Shown here: piece after piece, positions 55,958-64,000 of the stretch
Numbering within the stretch: the first letter of the stretch is position 1
Layout of the letters: the number at the start of each line of letters is the position of its first letter
Source: Pleurocapsales cyanobacterium LEGE 06147
GTDB lineage: Bacteria; Cyanobacteriota; Cyanobacteriia; Cyanobacteriales; Xenococcaceae
DNA: 64,000 bases
NCBI GenBank assembly: GCA_015207585.1
Contig: JADEWQ010000002.1
Location: forward strand, 62,001-126,000
Direction of reading: 5' to 3'
Notes under the pieces: model-generated
What the model was told of the DNA's origin: nothing
What the model saw: the letters and a program-made list of their open reading frames with translations, nothing else
The model's database searches: none
Translations under genes and position numbers: made by a program

Positions 55958-56409
55958 ATGAAAATTAGTAACTTATTAAGACTTTACGAACAAGGGCATA
56001 GAGACTTCTCTGAAGTGGCTCTTAGAGGTGCGGATTTGAGCAGAATAATGCTGATATCCGTAAATTTAACCGGAGCAAATTTAATGGGAGCCAACTTAAG
56101 TCATGCGTTTTTGACTAAATCAAACCTTAGTCATGCTAAGCTTAATTGGGCTAATTTAAGTTGTGTCAAAATGAGTGATGCTCAGCTAAATAATGCAGAT
56201 TTGACTAGAGCAGATTTAAGCGGTGCTTTTATGGTTAAATCTGCATTAAAGCGGACTTGACAGAGGCAAATTTAACGAAAGTAGATTTACGCGATGTTAA
56301 TCTACGAAGAGCTATTTTAATTAATGCTAAGTTAGATGATATTTTAGTTAGTGAAGTTGTTTATTTATCGCCAACACCAATAGCTTCTTCTAGTTATCCG
56401 GCTATGTAG
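55958..56409 (+). pseudogene. Pentapeptide-repeat gene broken by a frameshift
   Basis: The first frame (55958-56260) codes for 100 residues of clear A(D/N)Lxx repeats, starting MKISNLLRLYEQGHRDFSE, and stops. Shifting frame at about 56253 restores the repeat: ADLTEANLTKVDLRDVNLRR and a tail to the stop at 56409. A single-base loss in AAAG explains this. It is either a real pseudogene or a sequencing error. The natural length would be about 150 residues. Confidence 0.85.
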
Positions 56410-56424
56410 TTAATTATCTCCATT

Positions 56425-56754
56425 ATGGAACAAAATTCTGCTCGATATGGTGTGGTTTTGGTGACTGCTGCTTCTCAGGTAGAGGGAGAAGCGATCGCTA
56501 AAGCTTTATTGACGGAAAAACTCGCCGCTTGTGTTAATATTACGCCAGTCCATTCTTTTTATACTTGGCAGGGAAAACAACAGAGCGATCGCGAGTGGCA
56601 ACTGATTATCAAAACTAATCTAATTCTCTTTTCTCAATTAGTAGCAAAAATTAAAGAACTCCATTCCTACGAAGTTCCAGAAATCATTGCTTTGCCTATT
56701 ATTGCTGGTGCTGAATCTTATTTGAGTTGGCTCGACGAAAACGTTAAGCAATAA
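56425..56754 (+). CDS. cutA: CutA divalent-cation tolerance protein
   Basis: 109 residues with the CutA fold. Motifs GVVLVTAASQVEGEAIAKAL, EKLAACVNITPVHSFYTWQG and LHSYEVPEIIALPI are all present. The protein forms a very stable trimer; its role in metal tolerance is debated. It starts 15 bases after the broken pentapeptide gene. Confidence 0.93.
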   Translation: MEQNSARYGVVLVTAASQVEGEAIAKALLTEKLAACVNITPVHSFYTWQGKQQSDREWQLIIKTNLILFSQLVAKIKELHSYEVPEIIALPIIAGAESYLSWLDENVKQ

Positions 56755-56794
56755 TAAAAATAATAAATAGATACAGAGCGATTTATTAATTTAT

Positions 56795-57184
56795 TTATCC
56801 TTCTTCAACAAAGCGTATAATATCATCTTCGCCCAGATATTCTCCATTTTGAACTTCAATCATGACTAGGGGAATTACACCTGGATTTTCTACACGATGG
56901 GGAGTGTTCATAGGAACATAAGTTGATTGTTCTTGCATCAGCAGTTTTTCTTCCCCATTGCAAATAACTTTCGCTGTACCAGAGACAACAATCCAGTGTT
57001 CGCTACGATGGTAGTGCATTTGGGTACTAATATGATGTCCTGGTTTAACTTCAATGCGATTGATCCGGTAACGTTCCCCTTCTTCTAAAACCGTAACTTT
57101 TCCCCAAGGTGGTTTCCGAGTTGATTCCATTTCAACTTCTATAGCATCGAGCAAAGTCTCTTCGCTCTTAGTTGTTTCGCTCAT
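56795..57184 (-). CDS. Cupin (mannose-6-phosphate isomerase type II C-terminal-like)
   Basis: 129 residues from the ATG at 57184 with AGGA six bases upstream; a TTG two codons earlier is a less likely start. The core reads PPWGKVTVLEEGERYRINRI, then the metal motif MHYHRSEHWIVVSG and MNTPHRVENPG. This is the cupin domain fused to GDP-mannose pyrophosphorylase in bifunctional enzymes; here it stands alone. Mannose-6-phosphate isomerase or a related function is likely. Confidence 0.85.
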   Translation of the reverse strand: MSETTKSEETLLDAIEVEMESTRKPPWGKVTVLEEGERYRINRIEVKPGHHISTQMHYHRSEHWIVVSGTAKVICNGEEKLLMQEQSTYVPMNTPHRVENPGVIPLVMIEVQNGEYLGEDDIIRFVEEG

Positions 57185-57256
57185 ATCCAATCCTTAGCTT
57201 AAAAAGTTAATTATTTCTCTCCAGTTTAAACAATCTCATTTAAGAAAGTAAACTAA

Positions 57257-57637
57257 CTAAAGTCCTTCTGCTTCATAAGTATAAAAGTTCTGAAAAACGC
57301 CTACAGTTTTGACTTGATAATTGGGCAAAGCCGAGGGAATAAACAGATCCGTTTGGTAAAGACTAAAAACAATAAAATTTTGTCTTTTTGTATTGCGAGC
57401 AATAATTTGAGACAATTGAGGGCGCGCCGTATCTACTAAAAAATAACACTGACTTTCTAAAAACTGACTCAATTCAGAAGGAACTCGTGTACAAACATTT
57501 TCCTTAAGATAGTCATTGAGAGTTTCAGAAGCATACTGTTCATAAGCTTTTTGACCGGGATTAGTTAATGCCATCCCAACTCCCAAACCAGCCAAGATTA
57601 TTCCTCCAATCCTAAAAATTAGCTTTGAGCCGCTCAT
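57257..57637 (-). CDS. DUF4359 domain protein
   Basis: 126 residues. An N-terminal hydrophobic segment (IFRIGGIILAGLGVGMALTN) could be an uncleaved signal anchor, followed by NPGQKAYEQYASETLNDYLKE, matching DUF4359. Members are small, mostly periplasmic or membrane-anchored proteins in cyanobacteria with no known role. It lies upstream of the cupin gene on the same strand, 72 bases apart. Confidence 0.85.
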   Translation of the reverse strand: MSGSKLIFRIGGIILAGLGVGMALTNPGQKAYEQYASETLNDYLKENVCTRVPSELSQFLESQCYFLVDTARPQLSQIIARNTKRQNFIVFSLYQTDLFIPSALPNYQVKTVGVFQNFYTYEAEGL

Positions 57638-57750
57638 TTAACATTTTTCTCTCTAGAAATCTATTTATTTATCCATTTATATATTAACTAGCGCTCGATC
57701 TCGATTTATCCGTGAATAAGATGCTATAATAACTTAATGTAAACAATTAT

Positions 57751-57824
57751 GGCGAGCGTAGCCAAGTGGTTAAGGCAGTGGATTGTGGTTCCACCATTCG
57801 CGGGTTCGAGTCCCGTCGTTCGCC
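57751..57824 (+). tRNA. tRNA-His(GTG)
   Basis: Cloverleaf with anticodon GTG in ATTGTGGTT and T arm CGGGTTCGAGTCCCG. The acceptor has the extra G-1 pairing with C73, the identity mark of tRNA-His. CCA is not encoded. Its 3' end points into the accessory stretch that follows, so it could be an integration site, but no direct repeat of the 3' end was found in the rest of the window. Confidence 0.95.
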
Positions 57825-58129
57825 CTAATTCTAGACTTTCAATCTAAGATTAGACTAAAATTCGGACTAAATCCAAACGAACTCAGATGTATAGGCTACT
57901 GGTAATGATACCTGAGTTTTGCCTTGCAGAATTTTTTCGATAGCTTGTCATAAGCCATCAAAATCCCACCGTAGGAGCATGTCAGATTTGTCAGTTTAAA
58001 TATACTAATCTATGATCTATAAATGTTATGGATTGGAAGCAGTCTTTAAAATCGATAGAACCAAGCTACAGAACCATTTAGTACAGAAGTTCTGGTAACG
58101 GAGACATTCTCTCCTGACCTTGGCTACTG
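57825..58129. other. Gene-free stretch after tRNA-His
   Basis: About 300 bases between the tRNA and the next gene's stop. It is AT-leaning with no frame above background, no repeat of the tRNA end and no visible integrase. It could be one arm of an att region, but nothing proves it. Confidence 0.4.
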
Positions 58130-58513
58130 TCAAGTCCATCTCTTCTCTGGTAGCTCTGCCAGTCGTTTCTGGCAGCGTTTAATATCAAAATAGTATCGAG
58201 GCAGCTTAGCCGCTGGCTGGCGGCGATCTTCAACTTCTCTGCCAAGTCGAAGAAGTCCAGAAGCAACGGCATCCCGCAATTGCTCGGCACGATCGTAGCC
58301 GAGAAGCTTGAAAGCCTTTGAGGTTGGATACATTTTTCTTTGATTTAGCTCGACATCTACCCCTAACATCTCCGCTAAGATTTCTCGTACAGCTTGTTTA
58401 AGCTGACTTTTGGAAATTAGATAGTCAATCGTTTGTTCAGCCAATCCATTGAGGTTGGGATTCCTGCCATTTATCGTGCCGTTACCTGAACTTTCTTTGT
58501 TTTTATCGAACAT
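58130..58513 (-). CDS. Unrecognised 127-aa basic protein
   Basis: The ATG at 58513 has an ideal GGAGG seven bases upstream. After a Gly/Asn-rich N-terminus the sequence has AVREILAEMLGVDVELNQRK and KAFKLLGYDRAEQLRDAVASG, then a basic C-terminus. This looks like a small helical DNA-binding or adaptor protein of the type seen on plasmids and prophages, but I recognise no family. It is isolated in the accessory stretch. Confidence 0.65.
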   Translation of the reverse strand: MFDKNKESSGNGTINGRNPNLNGLAEQTIDYLISKSQLKQAVREILAEMLGVDVELNQRKMYPTSKAFKLLGYDRAEQLRDAVASGLLRLGREVEDRRQPAAKLPRYYFDIKRCQKRLAELPEKRWT

Positions 58514-58726
58514 CAACCAACCTCCTTAAATATTAGAAATTTCGTCGGAAAATTCCTCAAAAATGTGATTAATTTGTCTTGAATTTCAGGTTTATTTAAT
58601 AATTTTTAAAGGGGGTATGTTGATTATAATTGAAGCTCAGTTTATCGCCAGGAATAAGCTATAATTGCCAGAAAAATTCACGATTTTGTCTTTGATTACA
58701 AGTTGATTATTTTCATTTAATCACTC

Positions 58727-59034
58727 CTAGATAATTAAGTTACCTAAAATTTCCCTTACAAGCCAGGTGAAAAAAAAGGGGATTTCTTCTAGCTGTAAAC
58801 GCTGAAATTTTGGAACAGCCCGACGCACCACATTAAATATTCCAGTAAAGCTTAATCGCAAAGGGGAGATTTGAGTGTGCGAGACAACTTGAAACATAAG
58901 CGAACGCACAGCCCAATGTCCAACAAGCCAACCATAAATTTCTTGAACAACTTCACGTAAACTTGGAGAACGAATAAGAGTTGGGGGCGACCCAAAAGAT
59001 GGACTTTTAGTTCATCAATGGTATATATTTCCAT
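58727..59034 (-). pseudogene. IS4-family transposase C-terminal remnant, frameshifted
   Basis: On the minus strand one frame from 59034 gives MEIYTIDELKVHLLGR. After a shift another gives VVQEIYGWLVGHWAVRSLMF, QISPLRLSFTGIFNVVRRAV and PKFQRLQLEEIPFFFTWLV. This is the C-terminal end of cyanobacterial IS4 transposases (E-I-Y-G-x-L ... ISPLRLSFTG). The catalytic N-terminal part is missing, so it is inactive. Confidence 0.8.
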
Positions 59035-60151
59035 CTATGGGCAATTCCCGGCAGTCCCCCTAAAAAAGCTCCTGGAGTGTCGATTATGATCCTTAGGGCA
59101 TACTAATTGAGCGAACAGACGATTCATTACCTGCGACCGACTCGCTGTCGAGCTTCTGTAATTGATGATTTGAATGGTACTCACCAATACTTATCGATGT
59201 ATGTAAATCTCACATAAGCCCGCTTACGCTCTTCATTACTATGTGTGTTCGCGATGCGGTAGCACTCGCTTGGCGAGACCGCTTGTTTAATTGCTGCCGA
59301 TGGAATAGCTGTTTCTAAAGCTTTGAGTACTGTATCTGATTCAACCACAGGTGAGAGCAGCGAGAATTATTTGAGTTGCATTCGCGCTCGGTACGCTCAT
59401 AGGACAACGGTTAGTTTACCTGATTTTGGGTTTAACAGAACCGTATTGGGTTTACTCCCTCTACTCTACCTATTAGGAAGTTATCGATTTGAAGTTGAGA
59501 ATTTTTCAGGTTTAACGCTTGCTCTACTCGCTTATCATCTGGAGGCTTTCTTGAATTTTATTCCTAGTGCATTTTCTAAAGACCTGTTGTGCAATAGATA
59601 AGAAAAAGATTGACTATTCGAGCGCGACAAAAATGTGTGACATTTACATGGCTTGCTCGACCTTTTTGACCCCACCCGATAAGCCAAAAAAAGAACAGGC
59701 AAAGCAGAGGAAAGTCTCAAAAAATTCTCTTGAAGTCATCTTCAAGCTCAATTCTAGCAACCAAACAGCAAAATTGCTTGGCTTCAACTCCTCAAATCTA
59801 TTCATTGACTAGAACAAGATTGCTGTTAACTGGTCAATTACTGATTTTAACTCAACTTAAAAATGCTGATTAATGCTTTTGAGATTGGTAGTTGATAGAC
59901 AAAAAGTGTGTCGATCAAAAATCCAAATCCATGAAAGGGGTATTGGATTTTTTGGGACATCTAGTTAGCTCCTTTTGGCTCTTTTCGAGCAGTCTGGCGA
60001 GATTGGGAATCAGCCAGTTCGGCTCTCAATAACTCCACTTTTTACTGATAATATACGCTCGCCTAATAAAAGTCTGAGGATTCCGAGCCAAGAAAGCAGA
60101 AATTGCCGAAAAATCGGGATTAACCGAGCTTAAAGCGTTTGAGCATCATAT
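59035..60151. other. Degenerate accessory DNA without a confident gene
   Basis: About 1.1 kb. A nested hairpin (59256-59282, GCGGT...ACCGC with inner CTCGC-TTG-GCGAG) resembles cyanobacterial short palindromic repeats. Two short plus-strand frames (59323-59601 and 59567-59812) have no family match, poor starts and no ribosome-binding site. I read the stretch as IS and gene debris. Confidence 0.5.
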
Positions 60152-60331
60152 TTAATGATTCAAGGTCTTTTCTAGTTGTTGTCGTCGTTGCTGAATATTG
60201 ACTTGTTCAAGCTTCAAAATGAAATCTTCCAATTGAAGACAAGCTAATTCTAACTCCTGACGGCGGCGACGGGAATTGGCTACGGTTTGTTGAACTTGTT
60301 CTAAAGATGGTATTTTTCTTGGCTCACTCAT
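60152..60331 (-). CDS. Small coiled-coil protein
   Basis: 59 residues from the ATG at 60331, highly charged and helical (VANSRRRRQELELACLQL, KLEQVNIQQRRQQLEKTL). Its ATG overlaps the stop of an upstream small frame (TCATGA), the usual sign of a coupled pair. There is no known family. The 4-bp overlap makes a real gene likely. Confidence 0.55.
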   Translation of the reverse strand: MSEPRKIPSLEQVQQTVANSRRRRQELELACLQLEDFILKLEQVNIQQRRQQLEKTLNH

Positions 60332-60575
60332 GATAGCCCCCAATCTAACTTAATTTCTGCAGTACTGCACTCCAAGGCAGGAACTCGATTTTGGAGCGTC
60401 GTAATTCTTTGTTCCAATAACCTTAGCATATCAGGTGAGAGCATCGGTTGAGCTTCGGCTATCCTAATCCGAAGTGTCGAGATTTGCGAATATAAATCGT
60501 TAGCTTGTTGAGCTATCTCGGTTAATTCATCTAAAGCGATCGCCGATGGTAATGGCTTTGGCTCCAGCCCCCTGC
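60328..60575 (-). CDS. Small helical protein upstream of the coiled-coil gene
   Basis: The minus-strand frame ending at 60328 reads AIALDELTEIAQQANDLYSQ, then MLSPDMLRLLEQRITTLQN and EIKLDWGLS. No ATG is available before internal Met residues, so the start is uncertain; the frame is open upstream to about 60590. It overlaps the next gene by 4 bases. Sequence is helix-rich and unrecognised. The upstream DNA (60533-60600) carries VLETLIQELQGAGAKAITIG in another frame, recalling DUF881, which suggests decayed coding DNA. Confidence 0.4.
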
Positions 60576-60634
60576 AATTCTTGGATGAGGGTTTCTAGAA
60601 CACCGATTCAGTAATCAATGGCACTAAGTTAACG

Positions 60635-60982
60635 TTGAAAGCCTTAATTGGTAAAGGAAGCAGGGGAGGCAAGGGAAGCAAACAAAACCAACGGGAAGTC
60701 GTTTATAATTTACCCCGCCAAACCCGTTCTCTGCCCGAGAATGTCTTCCCGGACAATCCTCTCCCCAAAGGAGGGCTTCAGGGAATCAATGATTTTGGGC
60801 AAGTTGCTTATGGTGGTCCCTGGTCACCCGGTGGTACTCACCGCTATTTCTTCAAACTTTATGCCCTCGAGCGGGTACTGGAACTCAAAGGGGGAGCGAC
60901 CAAAGCTCAACTAGAAGCCGCGATGAAGGGTCACATCCTAGCTCAAGCCGAACTCATAGGGCGTTATCGCCGCCAGCGATAG
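60635..60982 (+). pseudogene. Truncated PEBP (YbhB/YbcL Raf-kinase-inhibitor-like) gene
   Basis: The C-terminal two thirds of the family are clear: VVYNLPRQTRSLPENVFPDN, GINDFGQVAYGGPWSPGGTH and RYFFKLYALERVLELKGG. The first ~60 residues of the family (including the D-P-D-A ligand region) are missing and replaced by KGSRGGKGSKQNQ, with only a weak TTG start. It is most likely a 5'-truncated pseudogene. Confidence 0.8.
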
Positions 60983-61013
60983 GGAGTTTTTTGAGAAAGG
61001 AAAGTTGTCCGCC

Positions 61014-63251
61014 TCAAATGATTTTGCTCTCTAACCGCTCTTTAAGTCGAGTGTAACGCTGCTGCTGGTTGATTTGTCTGACGGCCATACCTATCGCCTG
61101 ATTCGAGCCGATAATAATCGTTAACTTCTTGGCGCGAGTCAACCCTGTATAGATGAGATTGCGAGAGAGCATGACGTAGTGAGTCATATAGATGGGCAGC
61201 AGCACAACCGGATACTCAGAACCCTGGCTTTTATGAATAGAAATCGACCAAGCCAAGTCAACTTCGTTGAGGTCAGCATAATCGTAGGTCACGTCTCGCC
61301 CATCAAACTGAACGATCAGTTCCTGTTCAGTCGCATCGAGCGCAGCCACCACGCCTAAATCCCCATTGAACACTTCGCGCTCGTAGTCGTTCTTGAGTTG
61401 AATTACCCTATCTCCGACCCTAAAAGTCATCCCGCCTCTGGAAACTTCGGGCTTGTCGGGACTGGGAGGGTTAATTAATTGCTGGAGGACTTGATTGAAA
61501 TTGCGCGTCCCCACTGCCCCTCTCGTCATCGGACAGAGAAGCTGGACATCGTTAGCTGGATTGAAACCGAGTCGGGGAATCAACTCCTGAATCAATTCGC
61601 AGACGACTCGAACGCCATGTTCTGGCTCAGATCCCCCGTTGTGCCAGAGGCAGTCCGATTGGGGAACATTGCTAATCGATTCGAGGTTGGGATATTGACC
61701 CCGATTAATTTGGTGAGCTGCCCGCACGATGGCACTGCTTTGAGCTTGGCGGAAGACTTGAGACAGACGCACGACGGGGATCTTTTCCGAGTCGATGAGA
61801 TCGGCTAAGACCTTTCCCGGACCGACGCTGGGCAACTGATCTACGTCCCCCACTAGCAAGAGTTGGACTTCGGGTCCAATAGCTTTGAGCAGTGAGTGAG
61901 CCAAAAACAAGTCCAGCATGGAGGTTTCATCAACTACCACCGCATCGTAGGGTAGGGGGTTGTCTTTATCCCGTTTAAATCCCCGCGTGGCCGGGTCAAA
62001 CTCCAGCATTCGGTGTAAGGTTTTGGCTTCCAACCCCGTCACTTCACCCATCCTCTGGGCTGCGCGTCCGGTGGGAGCAGCTAAACCAATCTTTTTGCCC
62101 ATTGCTTTCCACAGTGCCACAATAGTGCGGGTACAGAAAGTCTTGCCCGTCCCCGGTCCTCCCGTCAGCACCATCACCCGCGAACTGGCCGCCATCTCTA
62201 CCGCTTGCTGCTGTTGGGGGGAAAGGGCGAGCTGGCGGCTTTGGGTAAACCGCTCAATCCAACTCCTGACGCGAACCAAATCAACTTCTGTGGAACGGGC
62301 GAGTTGCTGTCGGAGTAGTTGGGCGAGGTTTCTTTCGGTGGTGAAGAAGGCGGGTTTGTAGCATAGAGGCATCCCGCCTTCTCCTTTCTCTACCATTAAT
62401 TCTTGCTGCTGTCCCATCTCCTCGATAATGGTACAGACCGCCTCTACATCTGCTTCGTGTCCGTCAGTGGTCAGCAGTTCTGCCGCGAGTTTCATCAATT
62501 CGGGTTGAGGCAGGAAGCAGTGACCGTCTTCTGCAGCTTGACTCAAGACGTGCAACAATCCCGACTTGTAGCGGTACTTCGACCAGGGAGAAACCCCTAC
62601 GTTGCGGGCAATTCTATCTGCCGTCAGGAAGCCGATGCCATAGATGTCGTCCGCCAGTTGATAGGGGTTGTTGGTGACGGTAGAGATCGCTCCTGCGCCA
62701 TACTGCTTGAAGATCTTGACGGCGTAGATGGTGGAAACGCCATGTCCCTGCAAGAAGACCATCACTTCTTTAATGGCTTTCTGTTCTGCCCAGGCTTTTT
62801 GAATCATCCTCACCCGTTTCTTGCCGATCCTGGGGACTTCAATTAGCCGCTCCACCTGACTTTCAATGACCTCCAGCGTCTCCAGCCCAAAGTGAGCGAC
62901 GATGCGTCTGGCAGTAACCGGGCCGACTCCCTTAATCAAGCCACTGCCGAGATATTTCTCAATGCCTGTCAGAGTGGCGGGTTTAGTTTCGGTGTACTGC
63001 TGCACCTCGAACTGTTGCCCGTATTGGGGATGGCTCTTCCAAACACCCTTGAGTTGAAGAGTCTGTCCGGCTTGGATGTTGGCAAAGTTGCCTACCACCG
63101 TCACCAGTTCCCGGACTCTGGGGGCTTGAATTCGAGCAACGGTATAGCCAGATTCGGAGGAGTGGTAGGTGATGCGCTCGACTACACCGGTGAGCGATTC
63201 GGTAGTTGGGTAGCGGTAGGGTACGGGAGAGTCTTGGGCTGAGGGAGACAT
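61014..63251 (-). CDS. RecD2-like ATP-dependent helicase
   Basis: About 745 residues from the ATG at 63251 (a GTG one codon earlier is possible). An N-terminal OB-like region (ESLTGVVERITYHSSESGYT) and helix-hairpin-helix segments precede the motor: Walker A LTGGPGTGKTFCTRTIV, APTGRAAQRMGEVTG, VVDETSMLDLFLAHSL, LVGDVDQLPSVGPG and SIHKSQGSEYPVVLLP. This is an SF1B 5'-3' helicase of the RecD2 type, not RecBCD-bound RecD. GC content is clearly higher than in the rest of the window, suggesting acquisition. Confidence 0.93.
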   Translation of the reverse strand: MSPSAQDSPVPYRYPTTESLTGVVERITYHSSESGYTVARIQAPRVRELVTVVGNFANIQAGQTLQLKGVWKSHPQYGQQFEVQQYTETKPATLTGIEKYLGSGLIKGVGPVTARRIVAHFGLETLEVIESQVERLIEVPRIGKKRVRMIQKAWAEQKAIKEVMVFLQGHGVSTIYAVKIFKQYGAGAISTVTNNPYQLADDIYGIGFLTADRIARNVGVSPWSKYRYKSGLLHVLSQAAEDGHCFLPQPELMKLAAELLTTDGHEADVEAVCTIIEEMGQQQELMVEKGEGGMPLCYKPAFFTTERNLAQLLRQQLARSTEVDLVRVRSWIERFTQSRQLALSPQQQQAVEMAASSRVMVLTGGPGTGKTFCTRTIVALWKAMGKKIGLAAPTGRAAQRMGEVTGLEAKTLHRMLEFDPATRGFKRDKDNPLPYDAVVVDETSMLDLFLAHSLLKAIGPEVQLLLVGDVDQLPSVGPGKVLADLIDSEKIPVVRLSQVFRQAQSSAIVRAAHQINRGQYPNLESISNVPQSDCLWHNGGSEPEHGVRVVCELIQELIPRLGFNPANDVQLLCPMTRGAVGTRNFNQVLQQLINPPSPDKPEVSRGGMTFRVGDRVIQLKNDYEREVFNGDLGVVAALDATEQELIVQFDGRDVTYDYADLNEVDLAWSISIHKSQGSEYPVVLLPIYMTHYVMLSRNLIYTGLTRAKKLTIIIGSNQAIGMAVRQINQQQRYTRLKERLESKII

Positions 63252-63431
63252 CACAGAAAGCAGGCACTAGGCAATTGAGAAATTGAGAATTGTCTGAGGA
63301 ATTGAATTTGCCAACAATTGTACTAAACAAGAGGGGAAGTACGCCCTCAAATCCGTGACGAATTGGGAGTTCATCGGCTCGGGGAGAGCCAATAATCTTG
63401 CTAGGCTAGAGAGAGCTAGCTGTCTGGAGTT

Positions 63432-63657
63432 ATGAACGAGCGAATCGAAGTTATTGAAGGAGACATCACCCAATTGCGCGTTGATGCCTTGGCTATCCTT
63501 TAGAGCCAGCTACCGAAATCTAGAGCCAGCCACTGAAATCGCCCTGACCCAAGTCACGAAATTTCTGAAACAGAATACCTCGCTCAAAAAGGTCATTTTT
63601 GTCTGTCGGGAGGCATCTTATCGATGCTACTTGAAGGCACTCAAGCGGTTTGTTTAA
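63432..63657 (+). pseudogene. Macro-domain gene remnant with internal deletion
   Basis: The ATG at 63432 gives MNERIEVIEGDITQLRVDAL, the classic start of macro-domain (ADP-ribose) proteins, then a stop at 63500. In another frame the C-terminus appears: ATEIALTQVTKFLKQNTSLK and KVIFVCREASYRCYLKALK. The central ~90 residues are gone. An imperfect 20-bp tandem repeat (63501-63540, TAGAGCCAGC units) marks the scar. Confidence 0.8.
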
Positions 63658-63909
63658 CTTCCTTGATTGGGCTTCGAGGTAATCGAGGATAGCCAGGGAT
63701 TCGAGTGCCTTAAAGTCGCCATCAATCAAGACAGGAATGTGATGGAAAGGGTTGAGAGCGAGAAAGTCCACTTGAAACTGCTCTCCATCTAGTTTCATCG
63801 GAATTAGCTCAAATTCTAGCCCTTTCTCCAAGAGAGCAACCCGGACTCGGCGAGAATTAAAGGAAATGGGAGCAGAAGCGTTGGGGAACTCGCACGGAGT
63901 TGACCGCAT
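63520..63909 (-). pseudogene. GST N-terminal fragment overlapping the macro-domain remnant
   Basis: From 63909 the minus strand encodes ISFNSRRVRVALLEKGLEFE, LNPFHHIPVLIDGDF and LESLAILDYLEA, a glutathione S-transferase thioredoxin-like domain (family start SFNARRVxxALLEKG; cis-Pro in IPVL; S in ESLA). After about residue 85 the reading runs antisense to the macro-domain remnant and the helical C-terminal domain is absent. It is a truncated gene. Confidence 0.75.
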
Positions 63910-64000
63910 CGGGAACGCTCACACTACACTGGCAATAAGGTTCGTCGGCTAAGGAGTCAGAATCTTCAATTAAATTATGGGGAGAAGTATAGAGAGTTAC

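Noticed and set aside
59323-59812. Two short plus-strand frames in accessory DNA
   Set aside because: Poor starts, no ribosome-binding site and no recognisable domain; likely chance frames in debris.

Overview
The window reads as a chromosomal segment of a cyanobacterium. The HIP1 palindrome GCGATCGC and its core recur throughout. The genes include a high-light-inducible protein, a helical carotenoid protein, Ycf36/CGLD27, the carotenoid 1',2'-hydratase CruF, and the phylloquinone genes menD and ubiE/menG. Base composition is AT-leaning apart from the last 3-4 kb. The genus cannot be fixed from this sequence; several unicellular or pleurocapsalean lineages would fit.

Layout. 0-10 kb: a FAD/Rieske oxidoreductase cut by the left edge, DedA, a BON protein, a GAF/DUF3891 pair, a K+-channel-like protein with an unusual filter, two more membrane proteins, a pentapeptide-repeat protein and a DUF697 GTPase. 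10-14.3 kb: tRNA-fMet, then the minus-strand cluster yqeK-rsfS-ycf36-asparaginase and a WcaI-type glycosyltransferase. 15-17.4 kb: two peptide-type ABC permeases split by an opposite-strand GxxExxY gene. 17.4-27 kb: M1 aminopeptidase, helical carotenoid protein, KefB-type antiporter, sfsA between two TnpB fragments, an HLIP and a Bax-inhibitor-1 protein. 27-32.5 kb: CheB, CheR-PAS, a small coiled-coil protein and a hybrid histidine kinase, all on the plus strand, which look like one signalling module. 33-41.5 kb: UspA and an acyltransferase between two copies of a ~170-bp repeat, GT2, a HAD-UbiA fusion, DUF445, ubiE/menG and a degenerate AAA ATPase. 41.6-57.8 kb: a STAND remnant, an IS200 TnpA remnant, cruF, a site-2-protease-like protein with an altered active site divergent from a degenerate metallo-beta-lactamase-fold protein, an RNA-ligase-like phosphodiesterase, a GH38 alpha-mannosidase, Uma2, menD, a GST, an HTH protein, a frameshifted pentapeptide gene, cutA, a cupin, DUF4359 and tRNA-His.

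Downstream of tRNA-His (57.8-64 kb) the character changes. There are small unrecognised genes, an IS4 transposase remnant, truncated PEBP, macro-domain and GST genes, and an intact RecD2-like helicase of clearly higher GC. This resembles a decaying accessory island beside a tRNA gene.

Functional links. menD and ubiE/menG serve phylloquinone synthesis. cruF, the carotenoid protein and the HLIP serve photoprotection. Remnants of IS200/IS605-type elements are scattered through the window, and at two of them the element end appears to supply the stop codon of the neighbouring gene. No intact insertion sequence, CRISPR array or complete novel system was found. The best candidates for a second look are the split CheB/CheR/coil/kinase module, the three proteins with degenerate active sites, and the GxxExxY cassette.
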